The translations under genes were made by a program, and so were the position numbers. A DNA stretch of 64,000 bases from Montifringilla adamsi (Eukaryota; Chordata; Aves; Passeriformes; Passeridae), in assembly GCA_017590115.1 (NCBI GenBank), contig JAGGNK010013558.1, positions 17,254,574-17,318,573 on the forward strand. The letters run 5' to 3'. Below the pieces are notes generated by a model. It had not been told where the DNA came from, ran no database searches, and saw only the letters and a list, made by a program, of their open reading frames with translations. Of this stretch, positions 36,701-46,933 are shown one piece after another (position 1 is the first letter of the stretch; each line of letters starts with the position of its first letter).

Positions 36701-38692
36701 CCACTGGTGGATAAAGTAATCATTGGTCTGTGTTCTAAGTAATGGATGAAGGATTTAACTAAAAATAAATTGACATTTAGGTGGTGATAAGTATAATAAA
36801 AGTATTTTCAACTTGCATAAAGGAAACTCAAATTTTCATGTTTTTTTAATTTGAAACCTAATTTCTTTAAAAGCAGACTGAGACTATTTTCATGCATTAC
36901 TTCTGCTGGCTTGCCCTGGATAATTTTAGTGCTTAAGATAAATCCCAGTGTCTAAAAATCCCTACCTGTCTGTCAGCCCATTTCTATAGATACCAACAGA
37001 AGCACCTACATTGTTCAGGGTGCTGAGTATTTTGAATTTGACAGTCATCATGTCCCATAACCAAGTCTTGGCTTGGAGAAAAAAAAAATTAAGAAAAAGA
37101 GGCTTACACAGTTAAGCTGATGATCAAAATATTGATTAGCACAGCTTTGATGTGTTGCTGGAATAACTCCAAAAAAGCTGTAGCAGAATGAGGAAAAAGC
37201 ACAAAGGCAGGCAGTTTGTTCAGAGGTTTGGAGTGGTTCCCATGGTGGGGGTTGTTAGCTGGAGTTTTCAGCTTTGGGAAGAGGTACCAAGCATGAGTGG
37301 AGGATGGAGGTTTATATAAAGGTATGTAAAACCATGACTGGCGTGGGAACAATTATTCATTCTTTTCCTTGTAACTCAAAGAATGGCAGGCATGCAACAA
37401 AGCCATCAGGAAGCAGATCTAAAATAAATAAAATTACTTTGCAGTTTTCCAGCCAACGCCTAATTATATTGTGAAATTTGTTGCCACAGGATGTTTTGGA
37501 TACTGAAAGTATGAATGGGTTCAAAAAACACTAGACAGATTTACAAAGGGCAAGCTATTCACAGCTATTAAAGACATAGATCTGTGTGCAATCTCTGGGC
37601 TAGGAAGGCCCAAAGGCACCAGTGCTGAAAGCTAGAAGGGTTTATTGGGGCAGGATTTCTCAATGTCTGTTGTTCTGCTCTTTTCTCTTTCTTTCTTCCT
37701 TGGGATCCATTGCTGGGTGCATTCAGATACAAGACTTGATTAAATTTTCTGAGATTTTGGGTAGAGGGACCAAACCTCAACTGTTTCTCAAGGTGTTGGA
37801 TTTTGAGTAGTTTCCTGGTAAGAATGAGCTTGAAAGAGAATTGATTATTTTGGAAAATCTTTGCCAGGAATGCTGAAGTTTGGATTTATCTTGGTTTATG
37901 GCAAATTTGGGCAAAAGGACAGCCTAGGACAGTGTGATATCAGTAAAGCTTTCCCTCTGTGGACGGTGGTTAATTCACATTTTCATTCCTTTCTGTTAGA
38001 TGAGGGTTTGGCTGCCTCTGAAGCCCAAAGGCTTTGTCTTTTCTTTAGAAGGGAAGGAAAACCCCAATCTGTAACTCTGCCACAGCTATCCTGGAATGAC
38101 TTCTATAAATCCTCACTCTCTAAGGAAACTTCCTAGTCCTGTTACAGCTGAACTTAGAAGTTCCTGTCTCATTGTTTGAAAGAAAAGCAAGACTGAGAGG
38201 TTTTCCCCCCAAGGATAGAAAAAAAATCCACAAAAAGTTAAATGGAGGAGTTCTGCTGTTCTGTAATGCATAAGTGTATGTTGCCACCTGGTGGGAATCC
38301 TCACATGGGTGAAATCACTTTTTACACTGGCATCAGTAAAATTATGTGCATATAAAAATATTTTTAGGATTCATCCCTTGATTTCATTGAGTTCATTAAA
38401 AAGGAATTAACTTGTGATTCTCTTGTAATTTTTCCCTTCCCTCTCCCTCTTAGGAAACAGCAAACCCCTGTCATTTTGCAGAGTAAATGATGTCTTAAAA
38501 TACATTTAAAATGTGATCATTTTATTTTTATGTGTTCCTTTTGTCTTTTCAGGACAGCCCAGAAACTTGCAAGATCTATGCCGAATTAAAATCCGTCAGT
38601 GTATAGGCCTTCAAAACCTCAAACTGCTCGATGAACTACCCATTGCCAAGGTCATGAAAGACTACTTAAAACACAAATTTGATGATATCTGA
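21534..38692 (+). CDS. ASB7: ASB7, ankyrin repeat and SOCS box protein 7 (three coding exons, 318 residues)
   Basis: Joining 21534-21744, 28764-29369 and 38553-38692 (211+606+140 = 957 nt) gives 318 residues plus TGA, the human length, with very high identity from MLHHHCRRNPELQEEL to YLKHKFDDI. Seven ankyrin repeats run from about residue 13 to 242; each intact one shows the G-TPLH-A-G-LL pattern, e.g. DGWTPLHVAAHYGRDSFVRL. A C-terminal SOCS box follows from about 265. Family knowledge: the SOCS box binds Elongin B/C and CUL5 so that the ankyrin repeats present substrates for ubiquitination; the spindle regulator DDA3/PSRC1 is one reported ASB7 substrate. All splice sites are GT/AG and phases agree. 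The start ATG has A at -3. Confidence 0.97.
21745..28763 (+). other. ASB7: ASB7 intron 2
   Basis: About 7.0 kb, GTGAGT to ttaacttcag. AT-rich, with a short 24-bp-period direct repeat at 21921-21960, a G-tract cluster near 24283-24312 and tandem 11-mers near 25019. No CR1 or exon was recognised. The 154-residue frame at 24050-24514 has no familiar domain. Confidence 0.85.
28764..29369 (+). CDS. ASB7: ASB7 second coding exon (residues 71-273), ankyrin repeats 3-7
   Basis: The acceptor is tttaacttcag before 28764 and the donor is ACAA|GTATGT at 29369/29370. It carries the core repeats GGFTALHYAAMHGRARIA, DGWTPLHVAAHYGRDSF, KGTTPLQLAIIRERSS, LRYAVIKSNHSYCRMFLQ and DGQTPLHLSALRDDVLC. The frame stays open for another 36 codons into the intron (to 29482), so intron retention would give a protein without a SOCS box. 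Confidence 0.97.
29370..38552 (+). other. ASB7: ASB7 intron 3
   Basis: About 9.2 kb of AT-rich DNA between GTATGT and ttgtcttttcag. It contains an older CR1 fragment near 37.5 kb. No further exon was recognised. Confidence 0.85.
37440..37740 (+). mobile_element. Old, diverged CR1-family 3' region
   Basis: The order of motifs resembles ancient amniote CR1 3' ends: ttgccacaggatgttttgga, gggttcaaaaaacactagac, a ctattaaagacatagatct block, and a later gggatccattgctgg block. Similarity is patchy, so the limits are approximate. Confidence 0.6.
38553..38692 (+). CDS. ASB7: ASB7 last coding exon (residues 273-318), SOCS box
   Basis: The acceptor is ttgtcttttcag before 38553; the first two bases complete an AGA arginine codon. 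It encodes RQPRNLQDLCRIKIRQCIG and LLDELPIAKVMKDYLKHKF followed by DDI and TGA (38690-38692). LQDLCRIKIR is the Elongin-binding BC-box region and LDELPIAKVMKDYL the Cul5-box region of the ASB family. Confidence 0.97.
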
Positions 38693-39758
38693 TATCCATG
38701 AAGAGAGGAACTGTGAGCAAGTTTAGTTCTATTCCAGATACTGAAGAGGCTTGTTGCCTTGCACAAAGTATATCCTATGCAAATTCTGATTTTTCTGTGA
38801 AGTCAGAAGGCAGGTATACACTTCCTTGGGTTTTTTATACCACACGCTAGAAGGTCTTAATTTTTGGTTTCTTGGTCCAAGTTTACAAGGTCCAAGCTTT
38901 CTATACAATATTGCATTTTAAAAATTGCTGTTGGTTTTCTGTTTGTTTTCACATTATGTGTGCAGACTTGCTGTGGAGATGGAAGGCAGCCCCTCGAGGG
39001 AAGTGCTTGGTTTGAGTTGGCATGCTGAGCAATGATGCAAGAACATAAAAGTCTGGAAATCAAGGCACCAGTCCTGCAAAAGGATACAGATAGACCTCCA
39101 GAGCCCTGTTTGTTAGGACCTCTGTCTCTGCCAGGTGTTTGTTCTTGCAGGACAGAGGGAAGAGGGGATAATCGACATGTCCTTGGGTGCTGTATGAATA
39201 TAATTTGGAAATTGAGGAAAAAAATGCAGTTACCCTGTTCAATTTGAGGGTCTATGGGTCTATACATTGGCTTTTTTTTTGGTTTTTTGGCATTTTTCTT
39301 TTCCTAATTACTGTAGTTGGGATGCCCAAAAAATTCAGGCCCTCTTTCCCAAGATTCCCTGTTGAATGGGCTGTTTGTAAGTCTGTTTTTACCAGTGACA
39401 GTACACTACAGAGAGGCATAGCCTCTGTATTTTTTACTTTAACTTAAGAGGAATCAAATTTAGATTTTTTTTTTTTTTGAAGCCAATGTATTCTGTTGCT
39501 CATACAGTGCCTCCTGTGCAATAATCTCTCTGATGTGTTTTCCCTTGATGTGTGATTCCCCCACTATTCCTCATTTAGGCTCAGTGCATTATTTGTGAGA
39601 GCAGGAACTGCTGCCCCACTGTAGTGTTGATGTGACATTACAGAAATGATGCAGCAGTTGCTGTTCATTATTACTCCCTGAATTTCATGAATGTATAACC
39701 TGCTTTATTTCACTTTCAGTTGAGATTTTATCTACGGGTTCTCAGCCAAATTGTGTCA

Positions 39759-39764
39759 ATAAAA
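39759..39764 (+). terminator. ASB7: Candidate proximal ASB7 polyadenylation signal
   Basis: AATAAA inside a short A-run, 1.07 kb after the stop codon, followed by ggggtaggggttgttttg about 55 nt downstream, which fits a GU-rich downstream element. Confidence 0.45.
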
Positions 39765-41471
39765 AAAAAGGTAAATTGGCCAAACCCTTTGGTTTTAAAA
39801 GCAGCGGGGATGGGGGTAGGGGTTGTTTTGACCGCTCTGAAATTCAGTTTGTTTCAGGTTAGAGAGCGGGAAGTGCACATAAGTTATTAACTGAGAAGAC
39901 AAGCCCCACTGACACTGAGAGTTCAATTTTTGCAATTAATCTGAAAGCAGAAACTGAGAGGAGTGCTGAAATCTGGCTACTGAATGTGTCTTTCAAACCA
40001 GGTATTAAAAGATCTGTTGCAGAGTTTTGTTTCTGATCGTAGGAAAAAATTAATTTATTGATCAAAAGATTGGGCCAAAATGTGCAGTTGTTTCCCTCTT
40101 TATTTTCAAGGCATTACAGACTCAGCATAAGGTTCTTGCCAGTGTTCTCTACTTTTATTTTGGCATCTGCCTGGCTCCAGAAGAGCCCCTCTGATAGTAG
40201 GACTGCTTTCATAGCAATTGCACCAACCGAAGTGGGAGACGAAAGGAATGATGATGGCTTTTAAGTTTCACACTGTCACTTTCAAAATACTTAGTGTTAA
40301 AAATAGGAAAAGCAAGGTAAGGCAGGTAAACTCATATTATTTAACTCTGCTAGTTCCTTTTAATATTTGATAACCCTGGACTGCAGCTCCCTGAGAATGA
40401 ACCTTATCACTGCTAATGGATGCACCGGAACCATGGCAAGCAAGGAGGATTAGCTGTCCCTATTGTGCCTGGCATTGCATCAGGTTTGCAGACAATAAGG
40501 GATTTTGGAGATTCATGGCTCACAGGGTTGGCAATGGGCTGTTGAGCCTTTTTATCTCCAGCTTGTACCGGTTCAAGTCCAGCTGCTGGAGCAGTGAGCA
40601 GGAGTTCACATCTCGGCAGTGTGAGTGAGCAAGTCCAGCCCAACACCCTGCACTGGGTTGTAGAGCTTGTAGTGCTTCCTCCTGGTTGTATCTGTGGAGT
40701 AGGGACAAGCTGTGGGCTGTGAGCTTGAGTGCATGGCCCAAATCTCTTGGCCCCTGTGGAGGGAAGATCAGCCATTCCAATCTTTGAGCTCTCCAGTGCT
40801 GAGACTGGGCAGACTGGCAGGTTTTAACACAAATCTTCCATTTTCTGACATGAAATCAGGAGCTTAAAGCTGTTTTCTTTAAAAAAAAAACAACAAACAG
40901 AACAGACTTAGTATTGTTCACTACACTTGTAAGTTGGTCTGAACCAATGTCCTTCCCCACTGAATTTTTACAGTAATATTTTCTAAGGTAATCTAGAGTA
41001 TATTTTAGTTGCAATCTATATTAAGGCAAATTATTTGTTCTGTCTGTTGCTGTGACTGAAGAAAATTATGAAAGACTTTGTTGGTAACAAGAATGCTATT
41101 TAATGAAGAAATGTGTAATTCCATTATTTATTGTTTGAGGTTTGTTTTTTGGTTATTTCTTTTAAGTAACTGACATCTAAAAGGGAACACACATATGTTT
41201 TAGGCCAGTAAAAAGCCTTTCTTTTAAATTAATTTTCATCCTCTCCTCTCCCCAGGGTGGAGGGAAGCCCTCACCCTTTTTTTGCAATGCTAAGCCATCT
41301 CTTGTAGCTGGTTTCTCACCTTAATTCTTGCAAAGCACCACAGCACGTGGATCTGAACCTACTAATAGTCCTGTGCACTATCTCTGGTTGTCCATGTGCT
41401 CAAGTGCAGGTGAAGTGGGATTATTCATTGACGATCCTACCCAAATTTCAATAAGGGGGAATTCGGTCTTA

Positions 41472-41490
41472 TTTTATTATTATTATTATT
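41472..41490. repeat. (ATT)n short tandem repeat
   Basis: Consecutive ATT units in AT-rich sequence. Confidence 0.8.
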
Positions 41491-41632
41491 TTCAATATTG
41501 TGCACAAATATTTTGAAAAACAAACTGACCTTTGTTTTTCATTTGGACTAGAATGTGGAAGGAGAAGTGCATAATAGAGACTTGTGATGTAGCCTCGTTC
41601 CGTTACCTTAAAATTCACGGTTGAACACTTTT

Positions 41633-41638
41633 AATAAA
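41633..41638 (+). terminator. ASB7: Candidate distal ASB7 polyadenylation signal
   Basis: AATAAA about 2.9 kb after the stop codon. The downstream sequence is not clearly GU-rich. Confidence 0.35.
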
Positions 41639-41892
41639 CCTTAAAAAATTGGCAAACACACCAAAGAATCAATATGAGTAAAAGACTCTGATCATTAACA
41701 AACTGCAAACCTCATCCTTTAAAACAAAGCAGAAAGTTTTTGTAAATATTTATGTTTATAAATGTACAGCAGAGTAAGAGTGTTTTTTAGATTATTTAAT
41801 TACCATATTTCTAAACTATTTACATTATAGACAATACTTGTTAGTTTGAAAAGCTCGAGTGGGTTTGTTTTGTTTTGGGTTTGTTTTCTTTC

Positions 41893-41912
41893 TTTTTTTT
41901 TTTTTTTTTTTT
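41893..41912. repeat. Poly-T run (T20)
   Basis: Twenty consecutive T after a pyrimidine-rich lead-in. Confidence 0.95.
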
Positions 41913-42199
41913 AAATTCACTATCACTCATGCTTGGAATAACTCTGGCTTCCTTGGGATAGCGTGGAAAATTCAGTTTTCTGGCTCTGGTTGGCAATCAT
42001 AGGAGAAGACATCTGGACAAACTCTTCAGATAAATACCCAGAGGCAAAAGAAAAGATACAGCATCTTTACCAGGATGGGCTGGTTTGAAGGAAAAAACCT
42101 GCCCACAAGTGCAGCTTCCATGCAATGCTGTGTTACCAGTACCATCATGTATTTTGTTCTTCCTTTGCAATGTAAGTTTTTGCTTTGGGTCAATTTGAA

Positions 42200-42247
42200 T
42201 TTAAAAAAAAAAAAAAGAAAAAGAAAAAAAAAAGAAAAAGAAAAAAG
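42200..42247. repeat. A-rich (GAAAAA)n-like low-complexity tract
   Basis: A runs interrupted by single G residues at near-regular intervals. Confidence 0.9.
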
Positions 42248-42493
42248 TTAAACCTGGTTAAAACCTATTTTTGGTTTATGTTCTGTTTATTTCTAATGTA
42301 ATGTTTTAATAACATAATACCACTTTACACATTTTCTCTCCATGTTTGTCTGTCTCTTCTGCTCCTGTTCCCTTCTCTGGGGTACATGATTCTGTAATGC
42401 ATTTGGGACTCAAAGTGCCCCCACAAATGGGAGTTCAGATGTCTCATGAGTTGTAATGTGATTTTTTTTAATAGTAAATATGGACAAAACCCT

Positions 42494-42745
42494 CATTGAA
42501 TAGTTTGGGGCGGAAGAGACCTTAAAGCTCATCCAGTCCCACCCCCTGCCATGGGCGGGGACACCTTCCACCAACCCAGGCTGCTCCAAGCCCTGTCCAG
42601 CCTGGCCTTGGACACTTCCAGGGATCCAGGGGCAAAAGAAAAGATATGGCATCTTTTCTGATGAAGAAAAGATGTGCCACAGCTGCTCTGGGCACCCTGT
42701 GCCAGGGCCTGCCCACCCTCCCAGTAAAACAAAACTCACTCTAGA
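42494..42745 (-). mobile_element. CR1 LINE 3'-end fragment with a short internal insertion
   Basis: On the plus strand it reads the complement of CR1: gaagagaccttaaagctcat, ccctgccatgg, caggctgctccaagccctgt, ccaggccttggacacttccagg-like blocks, then cacagctgctctgggcaccc and ctgtgccagggcctgccc. About 40 nt of A-rich non-CR1 sequence (about 42631-42672) splits the element. Confidence 0.92.
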
Positions 42746-45700
42746 GCTGGGCTTTGGAAGGGAGAACAAACTGGTCCTAAACTGTAAGTGGTTGGGTTTT
42801 CCCTGCTCACTGCCACTTCAGGGTTTTCTGACATGTTCACTTTTCCTCCTCAAACCCATGCAGTGACCAAAATATAAAAATTAACCAGAGGCTGCATTTT
42901 AGGCTCTATTTATTGCTAATAAAAAAGAGGGGTGCATATGAATATTCCTGACACACAAATAGAAACTGGAATGTTTGGGTTCAGTCGTGAGAAAAATGTA
43001 CAACCAAAAGTTGCAGTAAGGTTTTGGACTCTAAAAATTTGGGGAGGAAGGAGACTAGATTTCAAGACATTACTGCTAAAGGGTAGTAGGGGGAAAAATG
43101 CTGTTTCCATTGCTCAGTAGCAAACTTCACGGACATCACTGGGAGAACATTCACTGTTCAACCAGCAGTTGTGTTTAGAGCTGCTGCTGATGGTTTCTAA
43201 CAGACTGGCCAGGCTTTGGCTGGGCTATACTGAATGCTGTGCTAAAGACTTTGTTCCTGTTTATGTATCATATTTCCTGTTTGAATGTTCACTTGTGAAG
43301 TTTAAAACAATTAATGGCTAATGTTACTACTTGGAAAAACCTGATTTACAAGCTGTTGACAAATGATGTGTTTAGAATATACAATCTTTATATATATTGT
43401 TAGAAGTGGGTGATAGAGAAGTGTACTTATTTTATATGGCAAAACATGGGGGGTTTTTGCCATAGTGAATAACAAAAAATTAGAACCTTTGAAAGAAAAA
43501 TTAATAGAGCACAGAACAGGCTCTGCTGTTTCCTTTCCCAGACAGGCTGGAGTGAAGCATTTAAATTCTCTTTGCTCAAGTCTTTCCCCTCTGCTTTGGT
43601 TGGGGCTACTACTACCTCAGAGATTTTATCCTGGTCTGGAAATTGGAACAGACTAAAGTTTGCTTTTTCCTTTATCACTGGCACACTGAGCCTCTGCTGT
43701 CGGATTCTACTCCTTGACTTATTAGCCAAAGTAAAGCTCAGCATGTGATTTAATCCCAGGGCAATAAGAAACAAAGCAGGTATATGCACTGCTTTATGAA
43801 ACCATGCTACCAGGAGTTCTTCAGCCAGAGCATTCCCCAAGGAACCACAACGTGCAGCTGGGACAGCAAAAAACTGGGCTCGAAAGCTGTGCTGACTTTT
43901 ATTGGGATGTCTCCAGCTGTCTAGTGAAGAAGTCAGAGCTCCAGCTGTTTCCTCCACATCTGGGCTCTCTAGTGCTGCTAGCTGCTGTTTGTGAGGTCCC
44001 AGGTAAGTTCTGAATGTTGTCATGTTTGCAAGAAGGATGTTTGGCCGTCTCCAGAGGTGCTTGTAAAGGGTCTGGAAGCATTTCTGAGCCTTCTTCAGAC
44101 TTGCAGGTTTCTCATGTGGTAGAGTTGGTGTACACTTAAAACAAGTGGGTTTGAGACTGATGGGTGCTACAAGGTCAGTGTTTCCCTCACTTTTGACTTT
44201 ATCTGCTGCAATGTTTTTGCAGACCCCTCAGCATCCATTAAATAGTCCTAAAAGGAGTGAGAAAGATGAATGAAAGGAATCTTATAGGCAGTAGGTTATA
44301 CAAGAGTAAATATTTTTAGGAGAAAATGTAGGTCTGTAAGCAACTGATCTACAGCAAAATAATCTATTTCTTAAATACCACAAAATTTGCCATAACTCTT
44401 CTATTCTGACTTGCAAAAATAGAGTTTGTTTGCAGTCTTAATAGACTCCAAATAGATCATCTCCTGTTCTGTCACAAGTAACTGGAAGTTAATGGATGTG
44501 TTCTGCTAAATTCTGTCCTCATTTCTGAATGGACCATTATAACTCCACCGAAGGTGGTGGTTACTCAACATTTAATCTGGTGTGAAAGAGCAAATAATTG
44601 CTTTGGATGGTCAGCTTGCAGTCCTGCTCCTTGTTTTATGGCCTAATGAGGAGAGTATTTTTGGAAGGTTTTTGCGAAACACTTTGTGAAGGAGCACTAG
44701 GAGGGATTCTGGAGTTCAAGCCAACTTTATAAGCAACCAGCAGACAATTTTGTTTTTCTCCTGAAAACATTGCCTCTTTTGCTAGAGTTGCTAAAACTCT
44801 GGTATCTAGTCCTGAGCTGGTGAGAAATTTGAGTTTGATGTTCCATTCCATATCTTGACAAACAGCAGATTGGAGTAGATCTGCAATGAAATGTAAGCTC
44901 ATTTTATTTTAAAGACTTAATTAATTTTTAAGCCATTAGAGATTAAATTTTATATACATTAGCATAACAACAAGTTCTTACATTCTTTGCTGAATGTGTG
45001 AGTGCTTGCAGTCTGCATTCACAGTGTGTTTAAAATACAAGGTGCTGAGTTTGAATAGCATCTCTGGATGCTCTGGGTGTGGAACTGTCAGATCTGCCCT
45101 TCTCCATAAGTCAAAGGTGATGCTGGAAAATGTTACTGTCCAAGTCTTGTCCACCTACAAGCCAATGCAAGTGGGATTTTTAGGTTCTCATCTGTTCCTA
45201 CCTGATTATAGCATTTGCATGCAGTAGTAGAAATTTAGATTTAGCTTCATCTAATGCTTGATTTTCAAACCTCAGAGTACCCAACAGCAGGATGTGGGTT
45301 ACTGAAAATGACTTCCAAGCTGTGTCTGTCTCGAGCAGCCCAACTTGAGATCCATCCCCTGGCTCTCTTGGATATTGCTCATCTCATAATGGGTTTCAAT
45401 ATAGCTGCTAGGAAGCAAAACCAAATAATTTTTAGAGAGCAGTCAGTCTGAAAATAAAGTGCCCAGGATATTTGGTAAGAGGATGAAGTTTAGATGTGTG
45501 TGGGATTGTGTGAGGGAGAGAGCAGAAAATGTGCCTTTTGATCTTACAGAAATGTTTGGTATGTGGGTTGTTGGGCTTAGAAGTTTGAATGTCCTTAATA
45601 TAAAATAATCTGTGTGAGTATTTGAGTCTGTTCCTTTTCAACTTTGTGTGAGTTATTTAATAGTTAGTGAGCCAGAAAAAAATTACTGTTTTCTGATGGT

Positions 45701-46086
45701 TCAGGCACCCTCCTGATGAGTGGAAGACTTGAATTAAAAGTTCCCACTCTGAACCAGGCAAAGCAATTATGGATGGGGATTTGTAGTCACATTCCCACCT
45801 TTTGGTGCTGTGATTACAGGTTTGTTAAAATTGTGCCACAGAGAGAGAAAATACCAAAACTGTTACACAATCTCTGAGGCTGACCCTGAAAGGTCATTCA
45901 AAGCAGGTTCCCAGCTGGATGGAGTGCAGTCCTGGTGTCTCCTGCTCTTGGGAACAAATGACTGAAGCTCATGGGGCTTTTTTGTCCCTACTTACCTGTA
46001 ATCCACCTGAGAAAATTAACCCAGGCCTCTTCTGGTTCCCTGGGCACCTTCCCTGGAGCTCTGGTGTGTTTGTGTTTGGATGCCAC
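42746..46086. other. Intergenic DNA downstream of ASB7, no gene recognised
   Basis: AT-rich with no CR1, RNA gene or recognisable coding exon. The 198-residue minus-strand frame at 43427-44023 has no known domain and no supporting splice structure. Confidence 0.6.
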
Positions 46087-46226
46087 ATCCATGGAGGTGC
46101 TCCAAGCCAGGCTGGAAGGGGCTTGGAGCATCCTGGGGTAGTGGAAGGTGTCCCTGCCCCTGGCAGGGGGTGGGATGAGATGAACTCTCAGGTCCCCCCC
46201 AACCCAAACCAGTCTGTGATTCTGTG
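46087..46226 (+). mobile_element. CR1 LINE 3'-end fragment with terminal motif
   Basis: Contains ctccaagccaggctgg, gggcttggagcatcctgggg, agtggaaggtgtccctgcc, ggcagggggtgggatgaga and the CR1 end caacccaaaccagtctgtga followed by ttctgtg. Confidence 0.95.
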
Positions 46227-46918
46227 GGGACCCACCTCCTTCCAGCTCTTGTCTTTGGTATCAAAGACTTTCTCTCCCTCTTCACAACTTGTGTTCCGCA
46301 CCTACTGGGGAGGATGGGGAATGAGACTTTCCTTGCTCCATAGGAGACCATCCTAGCAGGTGGATTGAAAGGTGTGTAAGAGCAAAAATCCTATGTGATG
46401 TCAGTTTTTGTGATATTGCTTAGGACTTCGCTTTCTTGGCTAAAGACTCAGTACTTTTTTTCATAAAACCAGAATATCTTACCCTTTGTTTTCATTGACT
46501 TCCATTCCAGCGTTTCATTCCAGATCACTGATTTATTTTATGTTTTTTTTAAGACTCTAACACTTAGCAAAGTTCTTTCACATCACAACCAGTTACAATT
46601 TTAATGAATCAAACTGATTAAGGGCACCAAAAAATGTTACAGTGACATATCTGCATTATTAGTACTATATCCTGTAACTCTGCTTTTAATTTGTTCATGT
46701 CCAAGTAAATTAAATTAAGGGGCTGTTTTAGGAACCTCATCAGTTGTTTTCAGCCAATAGTAGAAAACACTTTATTGATTCCAAATAAGAATTCTTTGAA
46801 AGGTGTCCAGATAGGGGCAGTTTCAATCTTATCTGATAAATAGCTTCAGATCATCTTTGCTGCAAATTGAATCTTGTGGTTTGTGTTTTCTTCTTCCTGA
46901 GCTTGGGTACTCTGATTA

Positions 46919-46933
46919 TTTTTTTTTTTTTTT
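46919..46933. repeat. Poly-T run (T15)
   Basis: Uninterrupted T homopolymer. Confidence 0.9.

Larger units (their letters stand above)
38693..41640 (+). other. ASB7: ASB7 3' UTR (extent uncertain)
   Basis: There is no open frame of note after the TGA. Candidate poly(A) signals are AATAAA at 39759 with G/U-rich sequence 40-70 nt downstream, and AATAAA at 41633-41638. Human ASB7 has a multi-kilobase 3' UTR, so the distal site is plausible. The tract also holds an ATT repeat near 41472-41490. Confidence 0.5.

Noticed and set aside
40520..40600. tRNA-like B box (ggttcaagtcc) with a weak A-box-like ttggcaatggg upstream
   Set aside because: The T-arm does not pair properly and there is no acceptor stem or anticodon arm; it is neither a tRNA nor a recognisable tRNA-derived SINE.
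43427..44023. 198-residue minus-strand frame
   Set aside because: No domain or homologue recognised, no CpG promoter and no splice structure. This length is close to chance expectation over six frames of 64 kb.
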